A DNA stretch of 7,797 nt from the NCBI GenBank assembly GCA_041668045.1, contig JBAYDV010000090.1, positions 1 through 7,797 of the forward strand. Reading direction: 5' to 3'. This DNA is from JBAYDV01 sp041668045 (GTDB lineage Bacteria; Bacteroidota; Bacteroidia; Bacteroidales; UBA932). Shown here in pieces: positions 1 through 7,514 of this stretch. Both the position numbers and the translations under genes were made by a program. How positions within the stretch are numbered: the first letter of the stretch is position 1; each line of letters begins with the position of its first letter. Under the pieces are notes generated by a model. That model was given only the letters and a program-made list of their open reading frames with translations, did no database searches and was not told the origin of the DNA.

Positions 1-1
1 A

Positions 2-1747
2 AAAAAAGTTTCTGATACTGAAGTCGAGGGTTATAAAATGATGGGAACATTTTGCTATAATCCTGCTGCTGTGTTCCCAATGTATTTTGTTCTAAGAGTA
101 TCTAAAGTTCCTGATGAGTTTGGTTATTGGAAACGTCAGCCTATTATGAGCGCTGAAGCTGCTTGGAGTAAATATAGTGGAAGGATAAAGAGATACCCTA
201 AATATGCAAAAGAATTATCAGGAGATGATATAGGCGCTTATTTTACTTTTAATAGTGAAAAAGAAGAAATTATAAAAGTTCAAGTAGGAGTATCTTTCGT
301 AAGTATGGAAAATGCTCGAGAGAATCTCCATAGCGAGCAGCCAACTTTTGATTTCGAGAAAGTTAAAAAGCAGTCAACTAACTCGTGGAATGAAGCATTG
401 TCAAGAGTCGAGGTAGAAGGAGGGAGTGCTGACCAAAAAACTATTTTCTATACAGCACTTTATCATACATTGATTCATCCAAATATCCTTCAAGATTATA
501 ATGGAGAATATCCAGCAATGGGGAGTAATAAAATTTTACATACGGATCATAATCGTTATACTGTTTTTTCTTTATGGGATACATATAGAAATTTACATCC
601 ATTGATGAGTCTTTTATATCCAGAAAAACAGCTTGGAATGGTAAATTCTGTAATAAATATGTCCTTAGAAAGTGGATGGCTTCCTAAATGGGAACTTTAT
701 GGAAAGGAAACATACACTATGGATGGTGACCCTGTTGTTCCTATGATAGTAGATACATGGATGAGAGGATTAAGAGATTTCGATGTGCAGGCAGCCTATA
801 AAGCTATGTTACGCTCGACCAATAATCCTTCATCTAATAATCCAATAAGACCCGATAATGATGATTATCTGAAATTAGGCTATGTGCCTTATCGTTTAGA
901 ATTCGATAATTCAGTCTCTCATGCTTTGGAATATAATCTTGCAGATTATAATTTATCTCTACTAGCAAAAGATTTAGGAGACAATGATATCGCCAGCGAA
1001 TTATATAAACGTTCATTAGGTTATAAATATTATTATAGCGAAGATTATGGGACTCTTCGTCCCAGACTAGCAGATGGAAAATTTTATTCTCCATTTGACC
1101 CATTACAAGGTGAAAATTTCGAACCTTCTCCAGGATTTCATGAAGGTAATGCATGGAATTATACTTTTAGTGTCCCATTTGATATTAAAGGATTATCTAA
1201 ATTAATGGGAGGAAAGAAAAAATTCATTAAAAGTTTACAAAATGTATTTGATAATGGATTATATGATCCTGCTAATGAACCAGATATTATTTATCCATAC
1301 TTATTTAATAATTTTAAAGGAGAGGAATGGAGAACTCAAAAGACAGTTCAAAATATTATAGCTAAATATTATAAAAATGCTCCTGATGGAATACCTGGCA
1401 ATGATGATACAGGAACTATGTCTGCCTGGTTAGTATTTTCAATGATGGGTCTATATCCTAATTGCCCAGGTGAGCCATATTATACACTTACGACACCAGC
1501 TTTTGATAAAATCACACTTCATCTTAATCCTATTTATTATCCAAATGAGAAAATAGAGATAATAAAAACTAAAAATAATCGAATTAATTCTAGGGAAAAG
1601 AGTGCTGAGAGTGTTATTCTTAAAGGAGTAAATACTGAATATATAAATCGAATATTAATAGATGGTAGAAATATTCGTAATTATAAAATATCACATAAAG
1701 AATTTACTTCTGGTAAACAATTAATATTTAAAACTTTTAAAAAATAA
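2..1747 (+). CDS. GH92 family alpha-mannosidase, 5'-truncated by the window edge
   Basis: This is the C-terminal ~580 residues of a glycoside hydrolase family 92 enzyme, a family of calcium-dependent inverting exo-alpha-mannosidases. The frame is open from base 2 through the ATG at 38, and the residues before that ATG (DTEVEGYK) continue family sequence, so the true start and any signal peptide lie outside the window. Against the complete paralogue downstream, about 200 N-terminal residues are missing. Counting from the ATG at 38, HEGNAW (368-373) carries the likely catalytic acid Glu369, and GNDDTGTMSAW (454-464) holds the conserved acidic pair near the catalytic base. The usual NEPSHH motif is replaced by NEPDIIYPYLF (413-423), and VPHD reads VPFD (379-382). 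This suggests a different GH92 subgroup and possibly a different linkage specificity from its neighbour; that part is inference. The family assignment is firm, the substrate is not. The next gene begins 4 nt after the stop. Confidence 0.9.
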   Translation, partial: KKVSDTEVEGYKMMGTFCYNPAAVFPMYFVLRVSKVPDEFGYWKRQPIMSAEAAWSKYSGRIKRYPKYAKELSGDDIGAYFTFNSEKEEIIKVQVGVSFVSMENARENLHSEQPTFDFEKVKKQSTNSWNEALSRVEVEGGSADQKTIFYTALYHTLIHPNILQDYNGEYPAMGSNKILHTDHNRYTVFSLWDTYRNLHPLMSLLYPEKQLGMVNSVINMSLESGWLPKWELYGKETYTMDGDPVVPMIVDTWMRGLRDFDVQAAYKAMLRSTNNPSSNNPIRPDNDDYLKLGYVPYRLEFDNSVSHALEYNLADYNLSLLAKDLGDNDIASELYKRSLGYKYYYSEDYGTLRPRLADGKFYSPFDPLQGENFEPSPGFHEGNAWNYTFSVPFDIKGLSKLMGGKKKFIKSLQNVFDNGLYDPANEPDIIYPYLFNNFKGEEWRTQKTVQNIIAKYYKNAPDGIPGNDDTGTMSAWLVFSMMGLYPNCPGEPYYTLTTPAFDKITLHLNPIYYPNEKIEIIKTKNNRINSREKSAESVILKGVNTEYINRILIDGRNIRNYKISHKEFTSGKQLIFKTFKK

Positions 1748-1751
1748 ATTA

Positions 1752-3977
1752 ATGCTAAAGCTTTTTTTAAGAACTATAGTATATACGTCTTTAATAAGTC
1801 TTGTACTAATAAATAGTACTTCATGTACTTCATCTACTGGTAAGTCAGATGATGATAATCAATCTTTTACACGCTTTGTAGATCCTAAAATAGGTTCTGG
1901 AGGACATGGTCATGTATTCGTAGGAGCAAATGTACCTTTTGGAGCTATACAGCTTGGCCCAACTTCAGTAAGAGAAGACTGGGATTGGACTTCAGGCTAT
2001 CATGATAGTGATTCTACAGTTATAGGATTTAGTCATACACATTTAAGTGGAACTGGAATAGGTGATTTAGCCGATGTGACTATGATGCCAATAGTCGGTC
2101 ACCCAACTTATGCCAGAGGAGTAGTTGACGACCAGAATTCGGGACTATGGTCATATTTTAATAAAAAAAGTGAGAAGGTAAGTCCCGGCTACTATTCATG
2201 CTTTCTTACTAGATATGATATAAAAGTAGAATTGACAGCTTCGAAATATGTAGGAATGCATAAATATACTTTTCCTGCATCGAGAGAATCAGCAGTAGTA
2301 GTAGATCTTGAAAATGGAACATGCTGGGATGAGCCTACAGACTGTAATATAAATCAAAAAGATGATTTTACACTAATTGGACATAGATTCTCTAAGGGTT
2401 GGGCTAATAATCAAAAAGAGTTTTTCGTAATTAGATTTTCTAAAAAGATTAAGAATTTCACCAAAATTAATAAAGATTCATTGTCTTCAGATACATATAA
2501 AAAAATATATGGAAGAGCTGATTTTGATACTAAAGAAGGAGAAACCATTTATGCTAAAGTAGCATTATCTGCAGTAAGTATAGAAAATGCAGAAAAAAAT
2601 TTAGCTGCAGATACTAATGACTGGGATTTTGATAAAATGAAAGCATCTGCTGATAGTCAGTGGAATGAAGCATTATCTAAAGTTAAAATAGAAACCTCCA
2701 GTCTAAAAAATAAAAGAATTTTTTACACAGCGATGTATCATGCTATGATGGAACCATCTCTTTATTCAGATGTGAATGGAGAATATAGAGGAGCCGATGA
2801 TGAAATTCATCAAGACTTCAATCATAACAAATATACTACATACTCATTATGGGATACCTATAGAGCGGAAAATCCTTTGCTATCTATAATTCAACCAGAT
2901 AGATACGAAGATATGGTACGAAATATGGTAGATATCTTTAATCAGCAAGGTAAACTTCCTGTATGGCATCTAATGGCTAATGAAACTAATTGTATGGTAG
3001 GAAACTCTGCTATACCAGTAGTGGCAGATGCTATCTTAAAAGGATTTAAAGGTTTTGATATTCAAAATGCCTATGACGCTATGAAGACTACTTCGATGCT
3101 AGATGAAAGAGGATTAAAATATTTAAAACAATACGGATATATTCCTTATGATAAATACAATGAATCTGTAGCTACATGTATGGAATATAACATAGACGAT
3201 TGGGCACTTGGTCAAGTAGCCCTAAAACTAGGATATAAAGAAGATGCAGATTACTTTATAAATAGAAGTCATTCTTATAGAAAATATTTCGATCCATCTA
3301 CAGGATTTATGACCGGACTTTCTTCCAAAGGAGAATTTCGTAAAAATCTAAATCCTTTTGAATCTGAACATAGAATGAATGATTATACAGAGGGCAATGC
3401 ATGGCAATATACTTGGCTGGCACCTCATGATGTATCAGGACTTGTTAATTTATTCGGAAGTAGAGAGAATTTCTTAAGAAAACTTGATTCACTATTCGTG
3501 GTTAAAGGCAGTTTAGGTAAGAATGCATCACCCGATATTTCAGGTCTTATAGGGCAATATGCACATGGTAATGAACCAAGTCATCATATAGCTTATTTAT
3601 ATGCTATGGTAGGGCAGCCAAGAAGCACAGCGAGCAAGGTGCGACAAATCCTTAGTACACTTTACGATGATAAACCTGATGGCTTATCTGGCAACGAAGA
3701 TGCAGGGCAAATGTCAGCATGGTATATTTTATCATCTATAGGTTTCTATCAAGTAGAACCAGCAGGAGGAAGATATTATTTTGGGTCGCCTTTATTTGAT
3801 AAAATTACTATCGATGTAGGGAATGGAAAAGTTTTCGTAATTAAAACACGAAATAATGATTCACAAAATATATATCCAGGAGATATTACGCTTAATGGTA
3901 AACCTTATACTAAAAGCTATATTGATTATAAAGATATAATGGCAGGAGGTATTTTAGATATAAATATGACCAAATAA
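1752..3977 (+). CDS. GH92 family alpha-mannosidase, predicted surface lipoprotein
   Basis: Complete 741-residue GH92 exo-alpha-mannosidase, a normal length for the family; it would remove terminal mannose from alpha-mannosides such as N-glycans or mannan. Residues 1-24 form a lipoprotein signal peptide (Lys3/Arg7, hydrophobic stretch 9-20) ending in STS-Cys25. Ser-Asp-Asp-Asp at 32-35 resembles the acidic lipoprotein export signal that sends Bacteroidota lipoproteins to the cell surface. The N-terminal domain has GGHGHVFVGANVPFG (50-64), DWDWTSGYH (76-84) and GFSHTHLSGTGIGD (92-105). The catalytic domain has YTEGNAWQYTW (545-555, likely acid Glu547), APHD (557-560), HGNEPSHH (605-612) and GNEDAGQMSAW (647-657). 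All expected motifs are present, so it should be active. The linkage preference (alpha-1,2, -1,3 or other) cannot be fixed by eye. The start is 4 nt after the upstream GH92 stop, in an A/T-rich context without a Shine-Dalgarno, so the two are probably co-transcribed. A hairpin terminator follows. Confidence 0.95.
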   Translation: MLKLFLRTIVYTSLISLVLINSTSCTSSTGKSDDDNQSFTRFVDPKIGSGGHGHVFVGANVPFGAIQLGPTSVREDWDWTSGYHDSDSTVIGFSHTHLSGTGIGDLADVTMMPIVGHPTYARGVVDDQNSGLWSYFNKKSEKVSPGYYSCFLTRYDIKVELTASKYVGMHKYTFPASRESAVVVDLENGTCWDEPTDCNINQKDDFTLIGHRFSKGWANNQKEFFVIRFSKKIKNFTKINKDSLSSDTYKKIYGRADFDTKEGETIYAKVALSAVSIENAEKNLAADTNDWDFDKMKASADSQWNEALSKVKIETSSLKNKRIFYTAMYHAMMEPSLYSDVNGEYRGADDEIHQDFNHNKYTTYSLWDTYRAENPLLSIIQPDRYEDMVRNMVDIFNQQGKLPVWHLMANETNCMVGNSAIPVVADAILKGFKGFDIQNAYDAMKTTSMLDERGLKYLKQYGYIPYDKYNESVATCMEYNIDDWALGQVALKLGYKEDADYFINRSHSYRKYFDPSTGFMTGLSSKGEFRKNLNPFESEHRMNDYTEGNAWQYTWLAPHDVSGLVNLFGSRENFLRKLDSLFVVKGSLGKNASPDISGLIGQYAHGNEPSHHIAYLYAMVGQPRSTASKVRQILSTLYDDKPDGLSGNEDAGQMSAWYILSSIGFYQVEPAGGRYYFGSPLFDKITIDVGNGKVFVIKTRNNDSQNIYPGDITLNGKPYTKSYIDYKDIMAGGILDINMTK

Positions 3978-4060
3978 AAAATTGAGAATACCATTTAAAT
4001 ATAAAAGCCGTATAAACAGATTTAATGTTTATACGGCTTTAAAATTATTTACTCAATTTT
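3978..4060. repeat. Outer 9-bp inverted repeat enclosing the terminator hairpin
   Basis: The arms AAAATTGAG (3978-3986) and CTCAATTTT (4052-4060) are perfect reverse complements. They enclose the whole terminator hairpin symmetrically: 17 nt before its stem and 11 nt after it. The RNA from either strand could therefore fold as two stacked stems with an internal loop. Pairing is visible in the sequence; a role in 3'-end stability or termination is inference. Confidence 0.6.
4004..4040. terminator. Bidirectional intrinsic terminator between the GH92 and gal genes
   Basis: A perfect 14-bp stem (4004-4017 with 4027-4040) closes a 9-nt loop. The stem has a GCCG core and A/T ends, so it reads as a hairpin with a U-rich tail on either strand. 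It lies between two convergent genes, 27 nt after the GH92 stop and about 30 nt after the galM stop, which fits shared use by both transcripts. Confidence 0.85.
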
Positions 4061-4070
4061 AAAAAAAAAT

Positions 4071-5069
4071 CTATTTTTCGACAGAGAATTTCCAAATTAT
4101 ATTTCTAACATACTCTTCATTAGGTTTAAGAACAGAAGAAGGGAAATTAGATTTATTTGGAGCATCTGGGAATCCTTGACATTCAAGAGCTACACCTTCA
4201 TTATCATTATATGAACGTCCAGACTTGCTAATAGGAGAGCCAGCTAGCCAATTACCAGAATACATTTGTACACCAGGTTGGTCAGAAGTAATATCAAGAA
4301 CACGTCCTGATTTATCATCTGTAAGCTTAGCTACTTTACATATTTGTCTAGGTTTCCAATTATCGATAACCCAACAGTGATCATAACCTTTACCTATCTT
4401 AAGAGCTTCAAACTCTTGTTTGATATCACGTCCGATAGTTTTAAGTTCAGTGAAATCCATAGGAGTATCTTTTACAGAAGCTAATTCTCCAGTAGGGATT
4501 TGTGTCTTATCGGTAGGCAACCATTTATGAGCGAAAATTTGAAGTTTCTGATCAAGAATAGTTCCACTATTCTCTCCACTTAAATTCCAATAAGCATGAT
4601 TAGTAAGATTAATAATAGTAGTCTTATTAGTACAAGCTTCTAATTTTAAACTTAGTTCACAATCATCACTCCAAATATAAGTAGCTTTAACTTTAACTTC
4701 TCCAGGAAAATGTTGGTCACCATCTGGACTTACCATAGAAAAAACTACTTTATTTCCATCTTGAGTATAGTCCCATTCATAGTCTGAAAATCCATGAAGT
4801 CCGCCATGAAGACAATTACCAGCATTGTTAATATCTAATTGATAATCAACACCATCTAAAGTAAATTTGCCAAGCTTTATTCTATTGGCGAAACGACCTG
4901 GAATCTTTCCTGCGCATGGACCATCCCCGAAATAACTCTCTCTATCTTTATAACCTAAGATAACGTCATCCATATTCCCATTTTTATCAGGAACAACGAC
5001 AGAGATAATACCAGCTCCTATGTTAGACAAAGTAACTGAAGCACCTATTTTGTTAGTTAATGTAATCAT
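4071..5069 (-). CDS. galM: Aldose 1-epimerase (galactose mutarotase)
   Basis: GalM interconverts the beta and alpha anomers of galactose (and glucose), supplying alpha-galactose to galactokinase in the Leloir pathway. The protein has 332 residues, within the usual range, and no signal peptide, so it is cytoplasmic. Family motifs appear in order: GRFANRI (58-64), NNAGNCLHGG (81-90) with the substrate-binding His88, NLTNHAYWNLSG (154-165) with the catalytic acid His158, GYDHCWV (228-234), and EGVALECQGFPDAPN (291-305) with the catalytic base Glu296. All catalytic residues are intact. The gene starts 6 nt after the galK stop, so it is the second gene of a galK-galM operon. The ATG at 5067-5069 has no Shine-Dalgarno, only the A/T-rich leader usual for this phylum. 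It is transcribed convergently towards the GH92 pair, ending at the shared hairpin. Confidence 0.95.
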   Translation of the reverse strand: MITLTNKIGASVTLSNIGAGIISVVVPDKNGNMDDVILGYKDRESYFGDGPCAGKIPGRFANRIKLGKFTLDGVDYQLDINNAGNCLHGGLHGFSDYEWDYTQDGNKVVFSMVSPDGDQHFPGEVKVKATYIWSDDCELSLKLEACTNKTTIINLTNHAYWNLSGENSGTILDQKLQIFAHKWLPTDKTQIPTGELASVKDTPMDFTELKTIGRDIKQEFEALKIGKGYDHCWVIDNWKPRQICKVAKLTDDKSGRVLDITSDQPGVQMYSGNWLAGSPISKSGRSYNDNEGVALECQGFPDAPNKSNFPSSVLKPNEEYVRNIIWKFSVEK

Positions 5070-5075
5070 AATTAT

Positions 5076-6221
5076 TTACTGTAATTTACGAGCACCATCA
5101 GAAATAACTACAGGATATACTTTACAATCTTTATTATACTTAGCTTTATATTCTTTACGAGCAGTAGCTATAAATTCATCATATAATTCATCTTTGACTA
5201 AATTTATAGTACAACCTCCGAATCCGCCTCCCATAACGCGAGAACCTGTAACTTTACACTTTTTAGCTATATCATTTAAGAAATCCAGTTCTTCACAGCT
5301 AACTTTATATAATTTACTCATACCATGGTGAGTTTGATACATTCTTTCACCTACAGTTTCATAATCATCTTTTTCAAGAGCATCACAAACGTCAAGAACT
5401 CTTTGTTTTTCACCAATGATATATTCAGCGCAATCAAAATCTTCTTTAGAAATAAGATCATTGATTTCTTTAAGCATAGTCATAGTAGCATCACTTAGGA
5501 ATTCTACTTTATGACCATTTTCATTAAGAACTTTGACTACATTCTCGCAAGATTTACGACGATCATTATAAGCAGAAGAAGCAAGTTCATGTTTAACACA
5601 TGTATCGACTAAAACTAACTTATAACCTTTAGGATCAAATGGGAAATATTTATATTCTAATGTACGGCAGTCAAGTCTGATAAGGCTACCTTTCTTACCA
5701 AAAACAGAAGCAAATTGGTCCATGATACCACAATTAACACCACAGTAATTATGCTCAGTAGATTGACCTATTTTAGCTAATTCGAATTTATCTATTCCAA
5801 GATCAAACATATCATTAAGAGCGAAAGCAAAAGTACTTTCTAGTGCAGCAGAAGAAGACATACCTGCTCCTAGAGGGACGTCACCAGCGAAAGCAGTATC
5901 AAAACCTTTAAGAGTACCACCTCTTTTAATAGTTTCACGGCAAACACCAAAAATATATCTAGCCCACTGTTGTTTTGGAGCATCTTCTTCGTTGAAGCCA
6001 AATTCTACGTAATCTTCTAAATCTACAGAATAAGCACGAACTTTATCTGTTCCGTTTAATTTGATTTCAGCTATCATTCCTTTATCGATAGCGCCTGGGA
6101 ATACGAATCCTCCATTATAATCAGTATGTTCACCGATTAAGTTAATACGGCCAGCTGATGCATAAAAATCTCCTTCTGCACCAAAATGTTTTTTGAACTG
6201 TTCTTTAATTTTTTCTTTCAT
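5076..6221 (-). CDS. galK: Galactokinase
   Basis: GalK phosphorylates alpha-D-galactose at C1 with ATP, the committing step of the Leloir pathway, in the cytoplasm. The protein has 381 residues, close to the usual bacterial length. All three GHMP-kinase motifs are present: the galactokinase signature GRINLIGEHTDYNGG (24-38) with Arg25 and the sugar-binding Glu31/Asp34; the ATP-binding loop PLGAGMSSSAALE (116-128); and GGGFGGCTINLV (331-342). The expected catalytic base is Asp168, in GIMDQF. No residue I would expect is missing. The ATG at 6219-6221 begins a plausible N-terminus and has no Shine-Dalgarno. galM follows after 6 nt. No galT or galE and no sugar transporter lies next to it in this window. 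The 149-nt gap upstream carries a candidate promoter with an overlapping inverted repeat, so the operon probably has its own start site rather than relying on readthrough from the CHR genes. Confidence 0.96.
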   Translation of the reverse strand: MKEKIKEQFKKHFGAEGDFYASAGRINLIGEHTDYNGGFVFPGAIDKGMIAEIKLNGTDKVRAYSVDLEDYVEFGFNEEDAPKQQWARYIFGVCRETIKRGGTLKGFDTAFAGDVPLGAGMSSSAALESTFAFALNDMFDLGIDKFELAKIGQSTEHNYCGVNCGIMDQFASVFGKKGSLIRLDCRTLEYKYFPFDPKGYKLVLVDTCVKHELASSAYNDRRKSCENVVKVLNENGHKVEFLSDATMTMLKEINDLISKEDFDCAEYIIGEKQRVLDVCDALEKDDYETVGERMYQTHHGMSKLYKVSCEELDFLNDIAKKCKVTGSRVMGGGFGGCTINLVKDELYDEFIATARKEYKAKYNKDCKVYPVVISDGARKLQ

Positions 6222-6269
6222 TTGTATATCGTTTATAGTATTATAGTTTTTATCTATTTTTTCATAGAG

Positions 6270-6298
6270 TTTGACAAATATAAGAAGAAAATGTCAAA
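6270..6298. promoter_or_regulatory. Operator-like 7-bp inverted repeat upstream of galK
   Basis: TTTGACA (6270-6276) and TGTCAAA (6292-6298) are perfect reverse complements separated by 15 nt, with arm centres 22 bp apart, about two helical turns. The left arm overlaps the candidate galK -7 element by two bases, and the dyad covers the -7 and spacer region. That placement suits a dimeric regulator of galactose genes. The repeat is visible; the function is inferred, and a dyad this short could arise by chance. Confidence 0.35.
6275..6282 (-). promoter_or_regulatory. Candidate -7 element of the galK-galM promoter
   Basis: Read on the minus strand this is TATATTTG, a full match to the Bacteroidota -7 consensus TAnnTTTG. 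It would start transcription near 6268-6270 and leave a leader of about 48 nt before the galK ATG. No good TTTG -33 box sits at the expected 19-21-nt spacing; the nearest TTTG is only 12 nt upstream. The call is therefore tentative, and the promoter may need an activator. Confidence 0.4.
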
Positions 6299-6370
6299 AA
6301 TTCAGCTCATTATAGACTAATAAATTTTAAAATCAATACAAATATTTAATAAAATATGAAATGTTCTTTA

Positions 6371-6922
6371 TTAAGAATAAATTAATATACCCGCTATTCC
6401 TCCTAGTATGATTATTAGAATAGGATTAGCTTTTATCCATTTCGCAGATATAAAAGCGAGTCCAAAAAGCACCCAGCTCTTCCATTCTATGAAATTCTCA
6501 GGATTCATTAAAATTACAGCTGCTGCACCGATAAGACCTATAACAGCAGGACGAAGTCCAGATAATATGCTTTTAAACCAGATATTTTTCTTAAACTTAG
6601 TAAATAATATGGCTATCCATAGAACTATTAAGAAGGAAGGAAGAACCACTGCGAAAGTAGCGGTAAAAGAACCTAAGATGCATAGAGGTTTCGCATAACC
6701 CAGATTATGGATAACTGAATAACCTATATATGTAGCACTATTAACACCAATCGGGCCTGGTGACATTTGAGAAATAGCTATTATATCAGTAAAACCATTC
6801 ATGCTAATCCACTGATGTTGAACGACTACCTGGTGTTGTATAAGTGAAATCATAGCCATGCCACCACCAACAGTAAACATACCTATAAGAAAAAATGTAT
6901 AAAAAAGTTGGAAGAATATCAT
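6371..6922 (-). CDS. CHR-family (chromate-type) transporter, second subunit
   Basis: A 183-residue integral membrane protein of the chromate ion transporter (CHR) family, in its short, single-domain form. Such short proteins are normally encoded as adjacent pairs that together replace one ~400-residue ChrA. The N-terminus has the family signature FFLIGMFTVGGGMAMISLI (10-28), then SQMSPGPIGVNSATYIGY (51-68) and VLPSF (93-97). Hydrophobic segments lie at about 80-108, 124-139, 148-162 and 167-182. The ATG overlaps the stop of the upstream CHR gene by 4 nt (6919-6922), implying translational coupling and 1:1 production. Chromate efflux is the family's characterised role, but many CHR proteins are untested, and the true anion is unknown here. 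The stop is followed by 149 nt before galK, with no obvious hairpin terminator. Confidence 0.9.
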   Translation of the reverse strand: MIFFQLFYTFFLIGMFTVGGGMAMISLIQHQVVVQHQWISMNGFTDIIAISQMSPGPIGVNSATYIGYSVIHNLGYAKPLCILGSFTATFAVVLPSFLIVLWIAILFTKFKKNIWFKSILSGLRPAVIGLIGAAAVILMNPENFIEWKSWVLFGLAFISAKWIKANPILIIILGGIAGILIYS

Positions 6923-7473
6923 TTAATATTTTTTTTAGATTGTTTATATCCCTTATACCAAGTTATCGAAACAGCACCAAGAGCAGTAGCTAATAGTACC
7001 CAAATAGGCGATACCCCTAGAAATGATATAAGTATTAATGCAGCGATCGCTATGGAAGCTGTAAACCATGTTAATTTACTTCTTATAGCCATATTAATCA
7101 TTGGTACGACTATGAGAGCTACTATAACTGGCCTTATTCCTTTAAAAGCACTTGCTACGATTTTATTATCTCTAAAATTTGTAAAAAAAGCAGCTACTAA
7201 TAAAATGAAAATAAAAGATGGCAAAACACTGCCTATAGTAGCTATAATACTTCCTTTAACACCTTTAATTTTATATCCAGCGAAAATAGAGATATTTACT
7301 GCTAAAAGACCGGGTGCTGATTGTGCGACAGCTAGCATATCTAGAAATTCATCAGAATCAATCCAATGATTTTTCGTTACGACTTCTCTTTCTATTAAAG
7401 GAATCATAGCATAACCTCCACCTATGGTAAAAGCTCCAATTTTCGCGAAACTTGTAAATATTTTCCAATACAT
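6919..7473 (-). CDS. CHR-family (chromate-type) transporter, first subunit
   Basis: A 184-residue single-domain CHR-family membrane protein, the first gene of a two-gene operon. The signature FAKIGAFTIGGGYAMIPLIEREVV (9-32) and AQSAPGLLAVNISIFAGY (50-67) are clear, followed by VLPSFIFILLVAAFF (83-97), KGIRP (111-115) and hydrophobic segments near 115-130, 137-152 and 155-171. The basic tail, with Lys175, Lys177 and Lys180-184, suits a membrane protein terminus. It differs from its partner in the central motif (PGLLAVN here, PGPIGVN there), so the two are diverged halves rather than a recent duplication. Paired short CHR proteins are thought to insert in opposite orientations and form a heterodimer. 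The ATG at 7471-7473 has no Shine-Dalgarno. The gene is read away from the rRNA operon, whose promoter begins about 40 nt upstream. The substrate is unproven. Confidence 0.9.
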   Translation of the reverse strand: MYWKIFTSFAKIGAFTIGGGYAMIPLIEREVVTKNHWIDSDEFLDMLAVAQSAPGLLAVNISIFAGYKIKGVKGSIIATIGSVLPSFIFILLVAAFFTNFRDNKIVASAFKGIRPVIVALIVVPMINMAIRSKLTWFTASIAIAALILISFLGVSPIWVLLATALGAVSITWYKGYKQSKKNIK

Positions 7474-7514
7474 TTGGTAAAATTAGAAAAAAAAGTAAAA
7501 TAATTGCAAAAAAA

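Noticed and set aside
834..1154. Open frame of 106 codons on the minus strand inside the first GH92 gene
   Set aside because: It lies wholly antisense to clear catalytic-domain sequence, matches no family I know, and has no promoter or gene spacing of its own.
5020..5331. Open frame of 103 codons on the plus strand across the galK-galM junction
   Set aside because: It is antisense to the C-terminus of GalK, including its glycine-rich motif, and to the GalM start. The product resembles no family.
6364..6381. A/T-only inverted repeats at the CHR stop codon as a terminator
   Set aside because: The stems are 5-6 bp, have almost no G-C pairs, and include the stop codon. They are too weak to call.
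6408..7369. Plus-strand open frames of 96 and 153 codons opposite the CHR genes
   Set aside because: Both are shadows of membrane-protein genes whose minus-strand products carry clear CHR motifs.
7478..7510. Possible CHR promoter on the minus strand: TTTG (7507-7510), 21 nt, TAATTTTA (7478-7485)
   Set aside because: The -7 box has a mismatch at the conserved G, and transcription would begin at the start codon itself. The A-tract makes chance matches likely.
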